A model generated the notes under the pieces. That model ran no database searches. It saw only the letters and a list, made by a program, of their open reading frames with translations, and was not told where the DNA came from. Shown here piece by piece: positions 17,005-24,878 of a stretch of 45,254 bases of DNA. The position numbers and the translations under genes were made by a program. How positions within the stretch are numbered: the first letter of the stretch is position 1; each line of letters begins with the position of its first letter. The stretch spans positions 1-45,254 of the forward strand of contig CAIVPX010000101.1 in NCBI GenBank assembly GCA_903907905.1, written 5' to 3'. The stretch comes from an uncultured bacterium. Lineage in GTDB: Bacteria; Pseudomonadota; Gammaproteobacteria; Burkholderiales; Burkholderiaceae_E.

Positions 17005-18080
17005 GGAGCGGGCATCTCGTAGGGCAGGGGCAGAGGCTCCAGACGGCGCTGCGCGTCGAGTCGAGCCTGGGGGACGGCCGAGATCTGGCACTCGAACAGC
17101 AACTCGGTCGAACCGTCCGGCGCGGGCGCCGCCGTGACCACTTCACCGCAGGGCTCGGTTGACACCTCGCTGAACAGGTCGGTCGCCGGCGCGGGCTCAG
17201 GGCCCGCCACGCGCGCAGCGAACATGCGTCGTTTGAGCTTTCCGAGGTAATGGCTGCGGGCCACGATCTCCTGCCCGGGGTAGCAGCCCTTCTTGAAGCT
17301 CACGCCGCCCACCAGGTCGAAATTGACCATCTGGGGGACAAAATGCTCCACCCCAGCGGGCACGATACGTGGAATGCCCGCGCGGACGTCGGTCCAACGC
17401 CACTGCTCAGAGCTGATCGGGCTGAGCATCGCAGACAAGCTCTGCCACAGGGTGCCCGCCTGATCGGCCGGAGCCAACAGCAATGCCCTGGGGATCGAAT
17501 CGGCGCCGACTCGAATCGCGGGCAGCCCCAAGGCCGTCGCATCGCCCACGCCGACCACGCCACCTGCGTCGGGCCAACGCCCCCCGCACCGCGTCAGCGC
17601 GGCGGCCGCAGCGGCGCCGGCCAAGCCGAAACACGCGCTTGAATCCGAGGCGTCAGACACCACGGCCTTGGCCCGCAGCACGAACATACCCAGGCGCTTC
17701 CTCAGGGGCGCAGCCAATGCTCGCGCGACGAGCAGGTGGATGGCTGTCTCATCCCGCCAATTGAGGGCGGAAACCAGAAGCCGGCCTTTGGGCGAGCAGT
17801 AGCCGTTCAATTGAACGGCGCCCAACTTCAGGTGCTCGATGTCGTTGGTGACCTGCGCATGGAGAAAAGCGCTTGCCTCCGCCCCGGAGATGCTCACCAG
17901 CCCCCAATCCGGCAAAGGTGCCACCACGCCTTGGATGAAGTCCTTTTCGGACGCGAGCGCGCAGCCGGGAAAGCGGGCAGCGGGCCCGTAGGGGGTGTTG
18001 TCGTAGTCGGCGCCGCAGGCCTCGACGAAACGCTGCGCGGCGGACTCGGTAAAACTGGCTGACAAAAGGGGGGCGTTCAT
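17001..18080 (-). CDS. ygfZ: Folate-binding Fe-S cluster assembly/repair protein YgfZ
   Basis: 359 residues. YgfZ resembles the glycine-cleavage T protein and supports the activity of several Fe-S enzymes (MiaB among them) using tetrahydrofolate. Seen: the conserved signature KGCYPGQE at 264-271 with its essential cysteine C266, and earlier QVTNDI at 76-81 and GYCSPKGRLL at about 93-102. Length is normal. The ATG lies 6 nt downstream of a minus-strand TATAAT with no Shine-Dalgarno, suggesting a leaderless transcript. It is divergent from mltG and followed by a 4-nt-overlapping DUF4936 gene. Confidence 0.92.
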   Translation of the reverse strand: MNAPLLSASFTESAAQRFVEACGADYDNTPYGPAARFPGCALASEKDFIQGVVAPLPDWGLVSISGAEASAFLHAQVTNDIEHLKLGAVQLNGYCSPKGRLLVSALNWRDETAIHLLVARALAAPLRKRLGMFVLRAKAVVSDASDSSACFGLAGAAAAAALTRCGGRWPDAGGVVGVGDATALGLPAIRVGADSIPRALLLAPADQAGTLWQSLSAMLSPISSEQWRWTDVRAGIPRIVPAGVEHFVPQMVNFDLVGGVSFKKGCYPGQEIVARSHYLGKLKRRMFAARVAGPEPAPATDLFSEVSTEPCGEVVTAAPAPDGSTELLFECQISAVPQARLDAQRRLEPLPLPYEMPAP

Positions 18081-18086
18081 CCCGGT

Positions 18087-18092
18087 ATTATA
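18087..18092 (-). promoter_or_regulatory. -10 box TATAAT immediately upstream of ygfZ
   Basis: On the minus strand CCCTATAATACCGGG precedes the ATG; six bases separate the box from the start codon, placing the expected transcription start on or next to the A of ATG. No good -35. On the plus strand the same bases offer TATTAT (18086-18091) toward mltG. Confidence 0.45.
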
Positions 18093-18129
18093 GGGATCGA
18101 TCCTCCTTGCCCGCTTGGGAACATCTCTG

Positions 18130-19143
18130 ATGCCGTGGTTCAGATGGCTCCGGCCTGTCTTGTTGCTTGCTGTGCTTGCTGCGTCGCTGGCCGCCGGGTT
18201 CGCGGGCCGGGGGTGGTTCGAGTACCGCCATGGGTCGCTTCATCAGGACGACAAGCCACGGCGGATCGTCATTGCCCTTGGCTCCGGGCCGATGCAAACC
18301 AGCGCCGCCTTACGCGCGGCGGGTATCGAGATTGGCGCGCAGCGCCTGGCCTGGGTCTTTCGCCTGCGGGGCGACGCCAACCGCTACAAGGCGGGCACCT
18401 ATGAAATCCCTGCGGACATGCCTCTTGCGGTGCTGCTGGACCGCCTCTCGGCCGGGGAGGGGCGCTTGTCCTCCCTCAGAATCGGCGAAGGCTGGACTTT
18501 CCGGCAACTCAGGGCGCTGATCGATTTTCATCCCGAACTCACGGGCGACACGCGGGAACTGGATGAAACCCAATTACTGTCGCGAATCGGCGCGGGTTTC
18601 GCGCGAGCCGAGGGGCTTTTCTTTCCTGACACTTACCAGTTCGCGCCTGGGACCAGCGCCTTGCAGATCTACCGGCAGGCCTATCGGACCATGGAGCGCG
18701 TGGTGGAGCAGGAGTGGGGGACTCGGGCGATCGGGCTGCCGCTCGAAAACGCCTACCAGGGCCTCGTGCTCGCCTCCATCATCGAAAAGGAAACCGGTCG
18801 CCCGGAGGACCGGGAGCGGGTCGCCGCGGTATTCATCAATCGTCTGCGCCGAGGCATGCCGCTCCAGAGCGATCCCACCACCATTTATGCACTGGGGGAT
18901 GCCTACGAGGGGCGACTGAGGCGACGCGATCTGCAAATGGACCACCCGCATAACACCTACTCGCGGACGGGCCTGCCGCCCACGCCGATTGCCATTCCCA
19001 GTCGTGCGGCGATCGCAGCCGCGCTCCAGCCAGCCCCGGTCAGCGCGCTCTATTTCGTCGCCCGAGGCGATGGCAGCAGCGAGTTTTCGGACGACCTGGC
19101 CGCGCATAATCGGGCGGTATCGCGGTACCTGCAAAAGAAATGA
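18130..19143 (+). CDS. mltG: Endolytic murein transglycosylase MltG
   Basis: 337 residues from ATG 18130. MltG cuts nascent peptidoglycan strands in the periplasm and ends their extension. Seen: an N-terminal membrane anchor at about 8-26, a LysM-like subdomain with FRLRGDANRYKAGTYEIP, then the YceG catalytic domain with ASIIEKETG holding the catalytic glutamate, FINRLRRGMPLQSDPT, and NTYSRTGLPPTPI. Length is normal for the family. A TTG at 18115 in the same frame adds only five residues. The stop overlaps the tmk start by 4 nt (19140-19143). Confidence 0.93.
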   Translation: MPWFRWLRPVLLLAVLAASLAAGFAGRGWFEYRHGSLHQDDKPRRIVIALGSGPMQTSAALRAAGIEIGAQRLAWVFRLRGDANRYKAGTYEIPADMPLAVLLDRLSAGEGRLSSLRIGEGWTFRQLRALIDFHPELTGDTRELDETQLLSRIGAGFARAEGLFFPDTYQFAPGTSALQIYRQAYRTMERVVEQEWGTRAIGLPLENAYQGLVLASIIEKETGRPEDRERVAAVFINRLRRGMPLQSDPTTIYALGDAYEGRLRRRDLQMDHPHNTYSRTGLPPTPIAIPSRAAIAAALQPAPVSALYFVARGDGSSEFSDDLAAHNRAVSRYLQKK

Positions 19144-19748
19144 GTCGAGGACACTTCATCACCTTCGAGGGTATTGACGGCGCCGGCAAGAGCACGCACA
19201 TCGAGTGGTTGGCCGCTCGCTGGCGCGAACAGGGCCGGCGCGTGGTGCTCACGCGGGAGCCCGGAGGGACGCCTCTCGGTGAGCGGATTCGCGAGATCAT
19301 GCTCCACGAGTCGATGGCCAACATGACAGAGTTGCTGCTCGCCTTTGCGGCGCGCGCAGAGCACATTCATCAGGTGATCCGCCCTGCGCTTGAGCGGGGA
19401 GAATGGGTGATTTGCGACCGATTCACCGATTCCAGCTTTGCGTACCAGGGGGGTGGGCGACAAATACCCACGGCGAGCATTGAAGCGCTCGCGTCGCTGG
19501 TTCAGGAGGGTCTGCAACCGGACTGCACGCTGCTGTTTGACCTGGACCCGGCGACGGCCGCGCGCCGCCGCGCCCAGGTACGGGGCGCTGATCGCTTTGA
19601 GGCCGAGGATATCGCCTTTTTCGATCGGGTGAGGAATGCCTACCTCTCCCGGGCACGCGCCGAGCCCGAGCGCTTTCATCTCATCGACTCTACATTGAGC
19701 GTCAGTCTAATTCGAGTGATGCTTGAAAACATAGTCTCTAAATATTGA
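19140..19748 (+). CDS. tmk: Thymidylate kinase
   Basis: 202 residues. It phosphorylates dTMP to dTDP with ATP. Seen: P-loop GIDGAGKS at 11-18, TREPGGTPLGERIRE at about 38-52, DRFTDSSFAYQGGGR at 93-107 (dTMP-binding DR motif), and an arginine-rich lid region ARRRAQVRGADRFE. It is coupled to mltG by an ATGA overlap and sits before holB, a common order. The last 20 or so codons are AT-rich compared with the rest of the gene (ATTCGAGTGATG, AAAACATAG, AAATATTGA), and the C-terminal residues SLIRVMLENIVSKY look unlike the usual Ala/Leu-rich tail; see the finding on the AT-rich patch. Confidence 0.95.
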   Translation: MSRGHFITFEGIDGAGKSTHIEWLAARWREQGRRVVLTREPGGTPLGERIREIMLHESMANMTELLLAFAARAEHIHQVIRPALERGEWVICDRFTDSSFAYQGGGRQIPTASIEALASLVQEGLQPDCTLLFDLDPATAARRRAQVRGADRFEAEDIAFFDRVRNAYLSRARAEPERFHLIDSTLSVSLIRVMLENIVSKY

Positions 19749-19820
19749 TTGCAAACAGTTTATTCATCTTTATTAGAGTGCCATCTCACTTTAAGTAATC
19801 TCTTCAACCCACGGAAATCA
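19749..19820 (+). promoter_or_regulatory. AT-rich intergenic patch with hairpin before holB
   Basis: In 19741-19800 only 17 of 60 bases are G or C, in strong contrast to the surroundings. It contains a stem of eight pairs: TTAGAGTG (19773-19780), loop CCATCT, CACTTTAA (19787-19794), one pair being G-U in RNA. TTGATT at 19746-19751 followed by TTTATT/TATTAG could serve as a promoter. Its role (holB promoter, RNA structure or foreign remnant) is open. Confidence 0.4.
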
Positions 19821-20837
19821 ATGCATTTTTGGTTGAAACCTCAACTCGATTCCCTGCTCGCCGAGCGGGAGCGACTCCACCACGCGCTCCTCATCACGGG
19901 CAGCGAAGGCATGGGCAAGGTCGATTTCGCGCGCGCGATCGCCAACGCCTTGCTCTGCGAGACCCCCTTGGTCGGTGGGCGCGCATGCGGTCAATGCGCC
20001 GCGTGCCGCTGGTTCAGCCAGGGCAGCCATCCCGACTTTCGTGCGCTGTTGCCCGAGGCCGATGACCCACTGGCCTCCGAGTCTGCATCGGCGACCAAGA
20101 AACCGTCGCGCTTCATCCGAATCGAGCAGGTGAGGCAGCTTGCGCCTTTTGTCGAGGTGGTGTCGCATCGGGGCGCGGGCAAGGTGGTGCTGGTCACCCC
20201 CGCCGAGGCGATGAATCCCGAGTCGGCCAACGCCCTGCTCAAAACGCTCGAGGAACCCCCGGCGGGCATGCGATTCCTGCTCGTTACCAGTCACCCGGAG
20301 CGGATCACGGCAACCATCCGATCGCGTTGCAGGACGGTCCGGGTAATGGGGCCCGAGCGCTCAGCTTGCCTGGCGTGGCTCGCGCAAGCTCGGGGGGCGT
20401 CTGCGGAGGTGTGCGCCACCTGGCTGGATGCCTGCAGCGGGTCACCCTTGCGGGCGCTCGCACTTTCAGAGCCTGACGCACTAGCGCAGCACCGCACCAT
20501 CCTCGATGCGATCGCAGCCTTGCCCGAATCGGGGTTCCTGTCCGCAGCGGACGCCCTGGCTCAACTCGAGCCCTCGCAATGGGCGCGCCTGCTCCACGAG
20601 TGGTGCACCGACCTGGCCTGCGTACAGGCGGGTGCCCCGGCGCGGTTTTTCCCGGATCGGCACCCGCGGCTCGTGGAACTCGCGTCGGCATCGAGCGCGC
20701 AGGCGGTCCTCGCCTACGAGTGCTGGCTGGCCGGCCTCATGCGCCTGGTGTCGCACCCGCTCAATGCGCGACTGCTGGTCGAGGACGCGCTGTCACGCTA
20801 CTGCGGGGCGGTGGGCCATGCCAGGGCAGGGCGCTGA
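19821..20837 (+). CDS. holB: DNA polymerase III subunit delta' (HolB)
   Basis: 338 residues from ATG 19821. Delta' is a rigid part of the clamp loader. Seen: P-loop-like GSEGMGK at 27-33, the zinc module with C46, C56, C59 and C62 (CGQCAACRWFSQGSHPDF), NALLKTLEEPPAGMRFLLVTS, and the RC of the SRC motif in TIRSRCRTV. C-terminal domain is helical. A start further upstream at 19749 would add 24 residues (ending LFNPRKS) that are not part of the family and come from the AT-rich patch, so 19821 is preferred. It stands in the usual tmk-holB-tatD order. Confidence 0.92.
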   Translation: MHFWLKPQLDSLLAERERLHHALLITGSEGMGKVDFARAIANALLCETPLVGGRACGQCAACRWFSQGSHPDFRALLPEADDPLASESASATKKPSRFIRIEQVRQLAPFVEVVSHRGAGKVVLVTPAEAMNPESANALLKTLEEPPAGMRFLLVTSHPERITATIRSRCRTVRVMGPERSACLAWLAQARGASAEVCATWLDACSGSPLRALALSEPDALAQHRTILDAIAALPESGFLSAADALAQLEPSQWARLLHEWCTDLACVQAGAPARFFPDRHPRLVELASASSAQAVLAYECWLAGLMRLVSHPLNARLLVEDALSRYCGAVGHARAGR

Positions 20838-20886
20838 TCCCCTTGCCGTCGCGCAGGCTGTGGGGGCCACCCTGCGTCAGCGCGCG

Positions 20887-20892
20887 TAAAAT
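20887..20892 (+). promoter_or_regulatory. Possible -10 box TAAAAT just upstream of tatD
   Basis: Eight bases separate TAAAAT from ATG 20901, and no Shine-Dalgarno is present. This fits a transcript with no leader or a 1-2 nt leader. No clear -35. Confidence 0.35.
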
Positions 20893-20900
20893 CCCTCCTT

Positions 20901-21662
20901 ATGCTGGTCGACTCCCACTGCCATCTCGATTTTCCCGACCTCGTCGGGCGCCTGCCTGAGCTGCTTCAGAACATGTCGCAGGCCGGGGTCACCCGGGCGC
21001 TCTGCGTGGCCGTCAATCTCGAGGACTTCGGTGCGGTGTTGGCGCTGGCGCGCAGCGATGATCGCCTATGCGCCTCAGTCGGCGTGCATCCGGACTACGC
21101 CGACGTCACCGAGCCCGATGTCGAGATGCTGTTGCGATTGGCTGACGACCCAAAAGTGGTTGCAATTGGCGAAACCGGTCTCGATTATTACCGGGTGCCG
21201 GCCGAGCAACTCGACTGGCAGCGGGAGCGCTTTCGTGTTCACATCCGGGCCGCGAGCCGTTGCGCCAAGCCGCTCATCATTCATACCCGCTCAGCCGCCG
21301 ATGACACGATCTCGATCATGCGGGAGGAGGGCGCCGGGCGAGCCGGCGGAGTGATGCATTGTTTCACCGAGAGCTGGGAGACGGCCGAGGCGGCCATGGA
21401 GATGGGTTTTTGCATCTCCTTCTCCGGCATCGTCACCTTCCGCAATGCCCAGGCGCTCAGAGAGGTCGCCCTTCGCGTGCCCGATGACCGGTTGCTGATT
21501 GAAACCGATTCGCCGTATTTGGCACCCGTACCCATGCGTGGCCGAACCAATGAGCCTGCGTTCGTCAGGCACGTTGCCGAGCACCTTGCGCAACTACGCG
21601 GCGTCAGCCTCGAGCAGATCGCCGAGTTGACCACACGCAACTTCAACAGGGTATTTGGATGA
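20901..21662 (+). CDS. tatD: TatD family metal-dependent deoxyribonuclease
   Basis: 253 residues. TIM-barrel hydrolase of the TatD/YcfH group with 3'-5' DNase activity in studied members. Metal ligands seen: HCHLD at 6-10, ETGLDYY at about 92-98, IHTRSA, MHCFTES, and ETDSPYLAP near residue 206. Complete length. It lies 63 nt after holB. Its stop overlaps the ATG of the ankyrin gene (ATGA at 21659-21662). Confidence 0.93.
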   Translation: MLVDSHCHLDFPDLVGRLPELLQNMSQAGVTRALCVAVNLEDFGAVLALARSDDRLCASVGVHPDYADVTEPDVEMLLRLADDPKVVAIGETGLDYYRVPAEQLDWQRERFRVHIRAASRCAKPLIIHTRSAADDTISIMREEGAGRAGGVMHCFTESWETAEAAMEMGFCISFSGIVTFRNAQALREVALRVPDDRLLIETDSPYLAPVPMRGRTNEPAFVRHVAEHLAQLRGVSLEQIAELTTRNFNRVFG

Positions 21663-23119
21663 AATCCTCCCGACTTCGGCGAATGGCCGGCGCCGTGATC
21701 GTCTGGATGACAATGGCCGTGTCCGGGGTGCCAAGCGCTCTGCACGCAAGGGAAGCCTTCTGGGTGGCGATTCAGTCCAACGATGCGCTGGCCGTGCGAG
21801 CCGAGCTCGGCCGTGGCATCAATCCGAATCTGCTTCACCCCGAGTTCGGGCCAGCGATCGTGGTCGCGGCTAAAGACAAGGCGTTCGAGGTCGTGCGCCT
21901 CCTTGCATCCCTTGATGCCACTCAACTCGACGCCACCAACCGCTCTGATGAGACGGCGCTCATGCTGGTCTGCATGCTTGGGGACATCCGAACTGCGCAA
22001 TACCTGATGGACCGCGGCGCACAGGTCAATCGTCCGGGCTGGACGCCGTTGCACTACGCGGCAACCGGCGGGCATGACCGGCTGGTTCGAATCCTCCTCG
22101 ACCGCCATGCGTTCATCGATGCCGAATCGCCCAACCTGACCACGCCACTGATGATGGCTGCGCGTATGAAGTTTCCCGGGTTGGTGCGGCTGCTGATCGA
22201 GGAGGGCGCTGATCCAACGCCTCGAAACCAGGCGGGCCTTGACGCCGCTGCCTATCTGCAGCGTGCGGGGCTGATGGCCGATGCGGTCTGGCTGAGGGAG
22301 CGGGCCATGCAGTACATCTTGCGCTATGGAACGACTGAGCAACCGCGGCGGGCCGAGGCTGGTGAGCCAGCGCAATCGGAAGCGTCACAGTCCGTATCGT
22401 CGACGCCCGCAAACGGTGCGGGTGCGTTCTCGGCCGTGCCCTTGGCGCGCGAGTCCTTGGTGGTGGACGAATCGGCGTCGCAGGCACCCCGCACCGGCGC
22501 GGCAACAGGCCTTGCGCCAGGGGCGAGCCCAGGCAAGGCAAACACCTCGGCAGGCACTGCGCCGACTCGTCCTGCGGCGGCTGCGCCACCCGGTACAGCG
22601 GCACCTTCTTCCTCGGCAGGCGCGGCCAGTCCGGGGGCTTCCGGTGGCTCCGGCCCGGCCGGACAGCGTCCTGCGACCAAGCCTGCTGACTCAGCCACCA
22701 ATCGATCGGCCACAGTCTCCCGCGGATCAACCGCCGTTCAGGGCACCACGGCCTCGAAAGCCCCGGCGCCGCCGGCGGGGATCGTGCCGATTGCACCGGC
22801 GGCAAACGCTTCAGCGGGCGGTCGCCCGGCTGGCTCGACTGCGTTGCCGGTCGCACCAAGCGCCACAGGACTGGGCGCCAAGCCACCCGCGGCTGTAGCG
22901 CCCCCAGCGCCTATCGCACCGACGGCGCCCGCTGCGGTAGCAGGCGCGGTGCCAGCGCCTCCTGCACGAGCCGCCACGCCGATTGCGCCGGTGCCAGCGG
23001 TCGTGCCCGTTCAACCGGTCGAGCCAGAGCCTGTCTTCGTGTCACGCACGCTGACCTTGCCGGAGGAGCCGGCAGCAGGCGGACCCAGTAGTTCGCGAGT
23101 CGAGCCGCGTGCGCGCTAG
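21659..23119 (+). CDS. Exported ankyrin-repeat protein with long Ala/Pro-rich tail
   Basis: 486 residues. Seen: a signal peptide (KSSRLRR, then a hydrophobic core, cleavage probably after ALHA at about 30), then four to five ankyrin repeats at about 32-190 (for example TPLHYAATGGHDRLVRILLDRHAF and TPLMMAARMKFPGLVRLLIEEGADP). After a short linker, about 250 residues are dominated by Ala, Pro, Ser, Thr and Gly, ending in a more charged EPVFVSRTLTLPEEP stretch. The repeats are expected to bind proteins in the periplasm; partner unknown. An ankyrin gene after tatD is a recurring betaproteobacterial arrangement. The putative dif site begins 27 bp after its stop. Confidence 0.8.
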   Translation: MKSSRLRRMAGAVIVWMTMAVSGVPSALHAREAFWVAIQSNDALAVRAELGRGINPNLLHPEFGPAIVVAAKDKAFEVVRLLASLDATQLDATNRSDETALMLVCMLGDIRTAQYLMDRGAQVNRPGWTPLHYAATGGHDRLVRILLDRHAFIDAESPNLTTPLMMAARMKFPGLVRLLIEEGADPTPRNQAGLDAAAYLQRAGLMADAVWLRERAMQYILRYGTTEQPRRAEAGEPAQSEASQSVSSTPANGAGAFSAVPLARESLVVDESASQAPRTGAATGLAPGASPGKANTSAGTAPTRPAAAAPPGTAAPSSSAGAASPGASGGSGPAGQRPATKPADSATNRSATVSRGSTAVQGTTASKAPAPPAGIVPIAPAANASAGGRPAGSTALPVAPSATGLGAKPPAAVAPPAPIAPTAPAAVAGAVPAPPARAATPIAPVPAVVPVQPVEPEPVFVSRTLTLPEEPAAGGPSSSRVEPRAR

Positions 23120-23131
23120 GGGTGCAACCCC
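23119..23131. repeat. Small GC-rich hairpin between the ankyrin gene and dif
   Basis: GGGGT, loop GCA, ACCCC. It directly follows the ankyrin stop codon and could help end transcription before dif, but no T tract follows. Confidence 0.3.
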
Positions 23132-23145
23132 CCTTGCCCAATAAA

Positions 23146-23173
23146 ATCACGCATAATGTATATTATGTCAAAT
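23146..23173. other. dif: Putative chromosome dimer-resolution site dif (XerC/XerD recombination site)
   Basis: Left arm ATCACGCATAA (23146-23156), central hexamer TGTATA (23157-23162), right arm TTATGTCAAAT (23163-23173). Against the E. coli dif as I recall it, the XerC arm matches 7 of 11, the centre 6 of 6 and the XerD arm 10 of 11, so 23 of 28, with the normal 11-6-11 layout. XerC and XerD resolve chromosome dimers here at division, activated by FtsK. The AT-rich palindrome stands out in GC-rich DNA. Seven of eight GGGNAGGG octamers I found point toward it. It lies between convergent genes and overlaps the end of the right-hand one. Confidence 0.88.
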
Positions 23174-24236
23174 TAGTGTACCAGCTTACGCCGTCAGCAT
23201 CGCGGTCCATCTTGACGGCGCCCCCGCGCAACAGTCGATTCAGGTGCGCCAAGCTTTCGCCCGTCGCCATCGCTGCCAGGTTTTGATCCTCGCGGTCAAT
23301 GGGTCTCGCAAACAAGGCGCCAAAGACGTCAATGGCTCGCCTCGGCGTCGACAGCATCTGACCCAGCCGCGCAAGCGCATGATCGTGACCCGCGCGCAAG
23401 TGTTGAAGCCGTGCGTGCAGACCACGAAACGGTTCGTTGTGTGCCGGCAGCACCAGAACGTCATCCGGGATTGCCTGACCCAGCTTGGTCAGTGAGGCAA
23501 ACCAGTCGCCCAAGGGGTCCGCATCGGGCTCGGTCGGAAATACCGACACGTTTGACGAAATACGCGGGAGCACTTGGTCCCCTGAGATCAACAGCTTGAG
23601 TTCGGGGCAATACAGGCAGGCGTGCTCGGGCGAATGGCCGGTACCCACCACGATTCGCCAGCCATATCGGCCGATTTGTACGGTTTCTTCGTCGTGCAGG
23701 CGCCGAAAGCTGTCAGGCAGGGCATAGACATGCTTGCCGAATCCGCCAAAGCGGGTGCGGTAGAACTCGATCGCATCCTCGCCCCACCCTGCCCGCTTGT
23801 AGAACTCGATCGCCTCGGCAGGCGCCTCACGTCCGGTGTCGGCCACCAGCACTCGGCAGGTCAGGTATTCGCCTCGGGTCATCCAGAGGCGGCAACCAAA
23901 GCGTCGAGTAATCCATCCCGCCATACCGACGTGGTCGGGATGCATATGCGTGGCGATCACACGCGTCACAGGGCGCTTGCGCAGGCCGTTGGCAAAGATC
24001 TCCCGCCAGGCAGTGGTGGTTTCGGCGCTCTGGACGCCCGTGTCGACGATCGCCCAGCCCTCCCCGTCCTCGATGGCCCACAGGTTGATGTGATTCAGAA
24101 CGAAGGGCAATGCCATCCGTATCCAGAGCACGCCTGGGGCGACTTCCAGCGTTTGCCCGAGCTCGGGCTTCGTGTCGAACGGGTAGACCAGCAGCGGCCG
24201 GCTCGGCGCCGGCGCGAGAGAGGACTCGTCTTTCAT
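23163..24236 (-). CDS. MBL-fold metallo-hydrolase, glyoxalase II-like
   Basis: 357 residues. Metallo-beta-lactamase fold: motif HMHPDH at 97-102 (metal ligands H97, H99, D101, H102), a preceding VDTGVQS at 64-70, the second histidine in GTGHSPEH, and SGDQVLP supplying the bridging aspartate. A C-terminal helical region of about 100 residues (HDHALARLGQML) resembles the LACTB2/thioesterase-like subgroup, which hydrolyse thioesters or RNA; the substrate here is unknown. The final codons for N-L-T and the TAA stop lie inside the right arm of the dif sequence, so dif constrains its C-terminus. No operon partner is evident. Confidence 0.86.
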   Translation of the reverse strand: MKDESSLAPAPSRPLLVYPFDTKPELGQTLEVAPGVLWIRMALPFVLNHINLWAIEDGEGWAIVDTGVQSAETTTAWREIFANGLRKRPVTRVIATHMHPDHVGMAGWITRRFGCRLWMTRGEYLTCRVLVADTGREAPAEAIEFYKRAGWGEDAIEFYRTRFGGFGKHVYALPDSFRRLHDEETVQIGRYGWRIVVGTGHSPEHACLYCPELKLLISGDQVLPRISSNVSVFPTEPDADPLGDWFASLTKLGQAIPDDVLVLPAHNEPFRGLHARLQHLRAGHDHALARLGQMLSTPRRAIDVFGALFARPIDREDQNLAAMATGESLAHLNRLLRGGAVKMDRDADGVSWYTNLT

Positions 24237-24278
24237 GGAGGGGTCCGGTAGGTTTCGGATCCCCGCAGCTTATCAGCG

Positions 24279-24303
24279 GCGCCCGGCGGCTCGCCCCGGG
24301 CGC
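24279..24303. repeat. 8-bp GC-rich inverted repeat between two minus-strand genes
   Basis: GCGCCCGG (24279-24286), 9-nt loop, CCGGGCGC (24296-24303). It lies just downstream of the MliC-like gene and upstream of the MBL gene on the minus strand. It may act in transcription termination or attenuation; no T tract follows in that direction. Confidence 0.35.
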
Positions 24304-24316
24304 AAGTAAAAACTGA

Positions 24317-24700
24317 TCAGACTCGGCAGTCGTTGGCGAGCTGACGACCCTGCCGGGTATCAAGCAGCATTGATTTGCCGGTAATGGTGATCCAGGTGAG
24401 TCCGGAGGCCTTGTCCTCGAAGCGCAGCGCGCCCGTTTCGGTGGCGACGGCTTGCAGGGTGTAGACCCGCCGGTCCCAGTAAAGCACGGCCGACTGCCGG
24501 TCGCTGGAGATCTGTCGCACATCCACCAGGCGGTTCAGATCGCACCGGTAGACCCCAGGCCGAATGTTGAGCGACGGATGCGGCGACCCATGAGGCCGGG
24601 CAGCCGAGCCGTCAGCCTGCGCGTGATTACCGGAGGCGGATACAGGCATCGCAAACAAGGCTGCGGTGAGTGGAATGAGGGCGGTACACAGCCGTTTCAT
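24317..24700 (-). CDS. Exported MliC-like lysozyme inhibitor domain protein
   Basis: 127 residues from ATG 24700. Seen: a signal peptide (MKRLC, hydrophobic core, cleavage after SASG region at about 22-24), then a small beta-rich domain with YRCDLNRLVDVRQ, VYTLQAV, FEDKASGLTWITITGK and a terminal LANDC. Two cysteines (C53 and C125) probably form a disulfide. The cysteine spacing and the K-A-S-G loop recall MliC/PliC inhibitors of C-type lysozyme, though the similarity is modest. C5 lies in the signal peptide and is not in a lipobox, so the mature protein is probably soluble in the periplasm. A longer open frame upstream to 25297 is only a shadow of the next gene. Confidence 0.6.
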   Translation of the reverse strand: MKRLCTALIPLTAALFAMPVSASGNHAQADGSAARPHGSPHPSLNIRPGVYRCDLNRLVDVRQISSDRQSAVLYWDRRVYTLQAVATETGALRFEDKASGLTWITITGKSMLLDTRQGRQLANDCRV

Positions 24701-24878
24701 TGATCGGACTCCGGGCAAAGAGGCGCGGCTTGGGTCGCTGACGCGCGGTGACGACGATACGGCCGCGAATCTACAGCGAGATAAGGCGATACGCAACGGC
24801 CGACGCGACGCGTTCGCTAAAAGCGGGCGCTGCGCTTGGCCTGAACGTACAATCCGCGCGCTCGGGGCGAGTGCGTGT

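Noticed and set aside
22380-23040. Possible tandem DNA repeats in the ankyrin gene tail
   Set aside because: The protein is compositionally biased toward Ala and Pro, but I could find no DNA unit repeated in register; it reads as low complexity and not as a repeat array.
24848-24853. TACAAT box on the plus strand
   Set aside because: No plus-strand gene follows within about 1.4 kb; genes here run on the minus strand. Probably chance.
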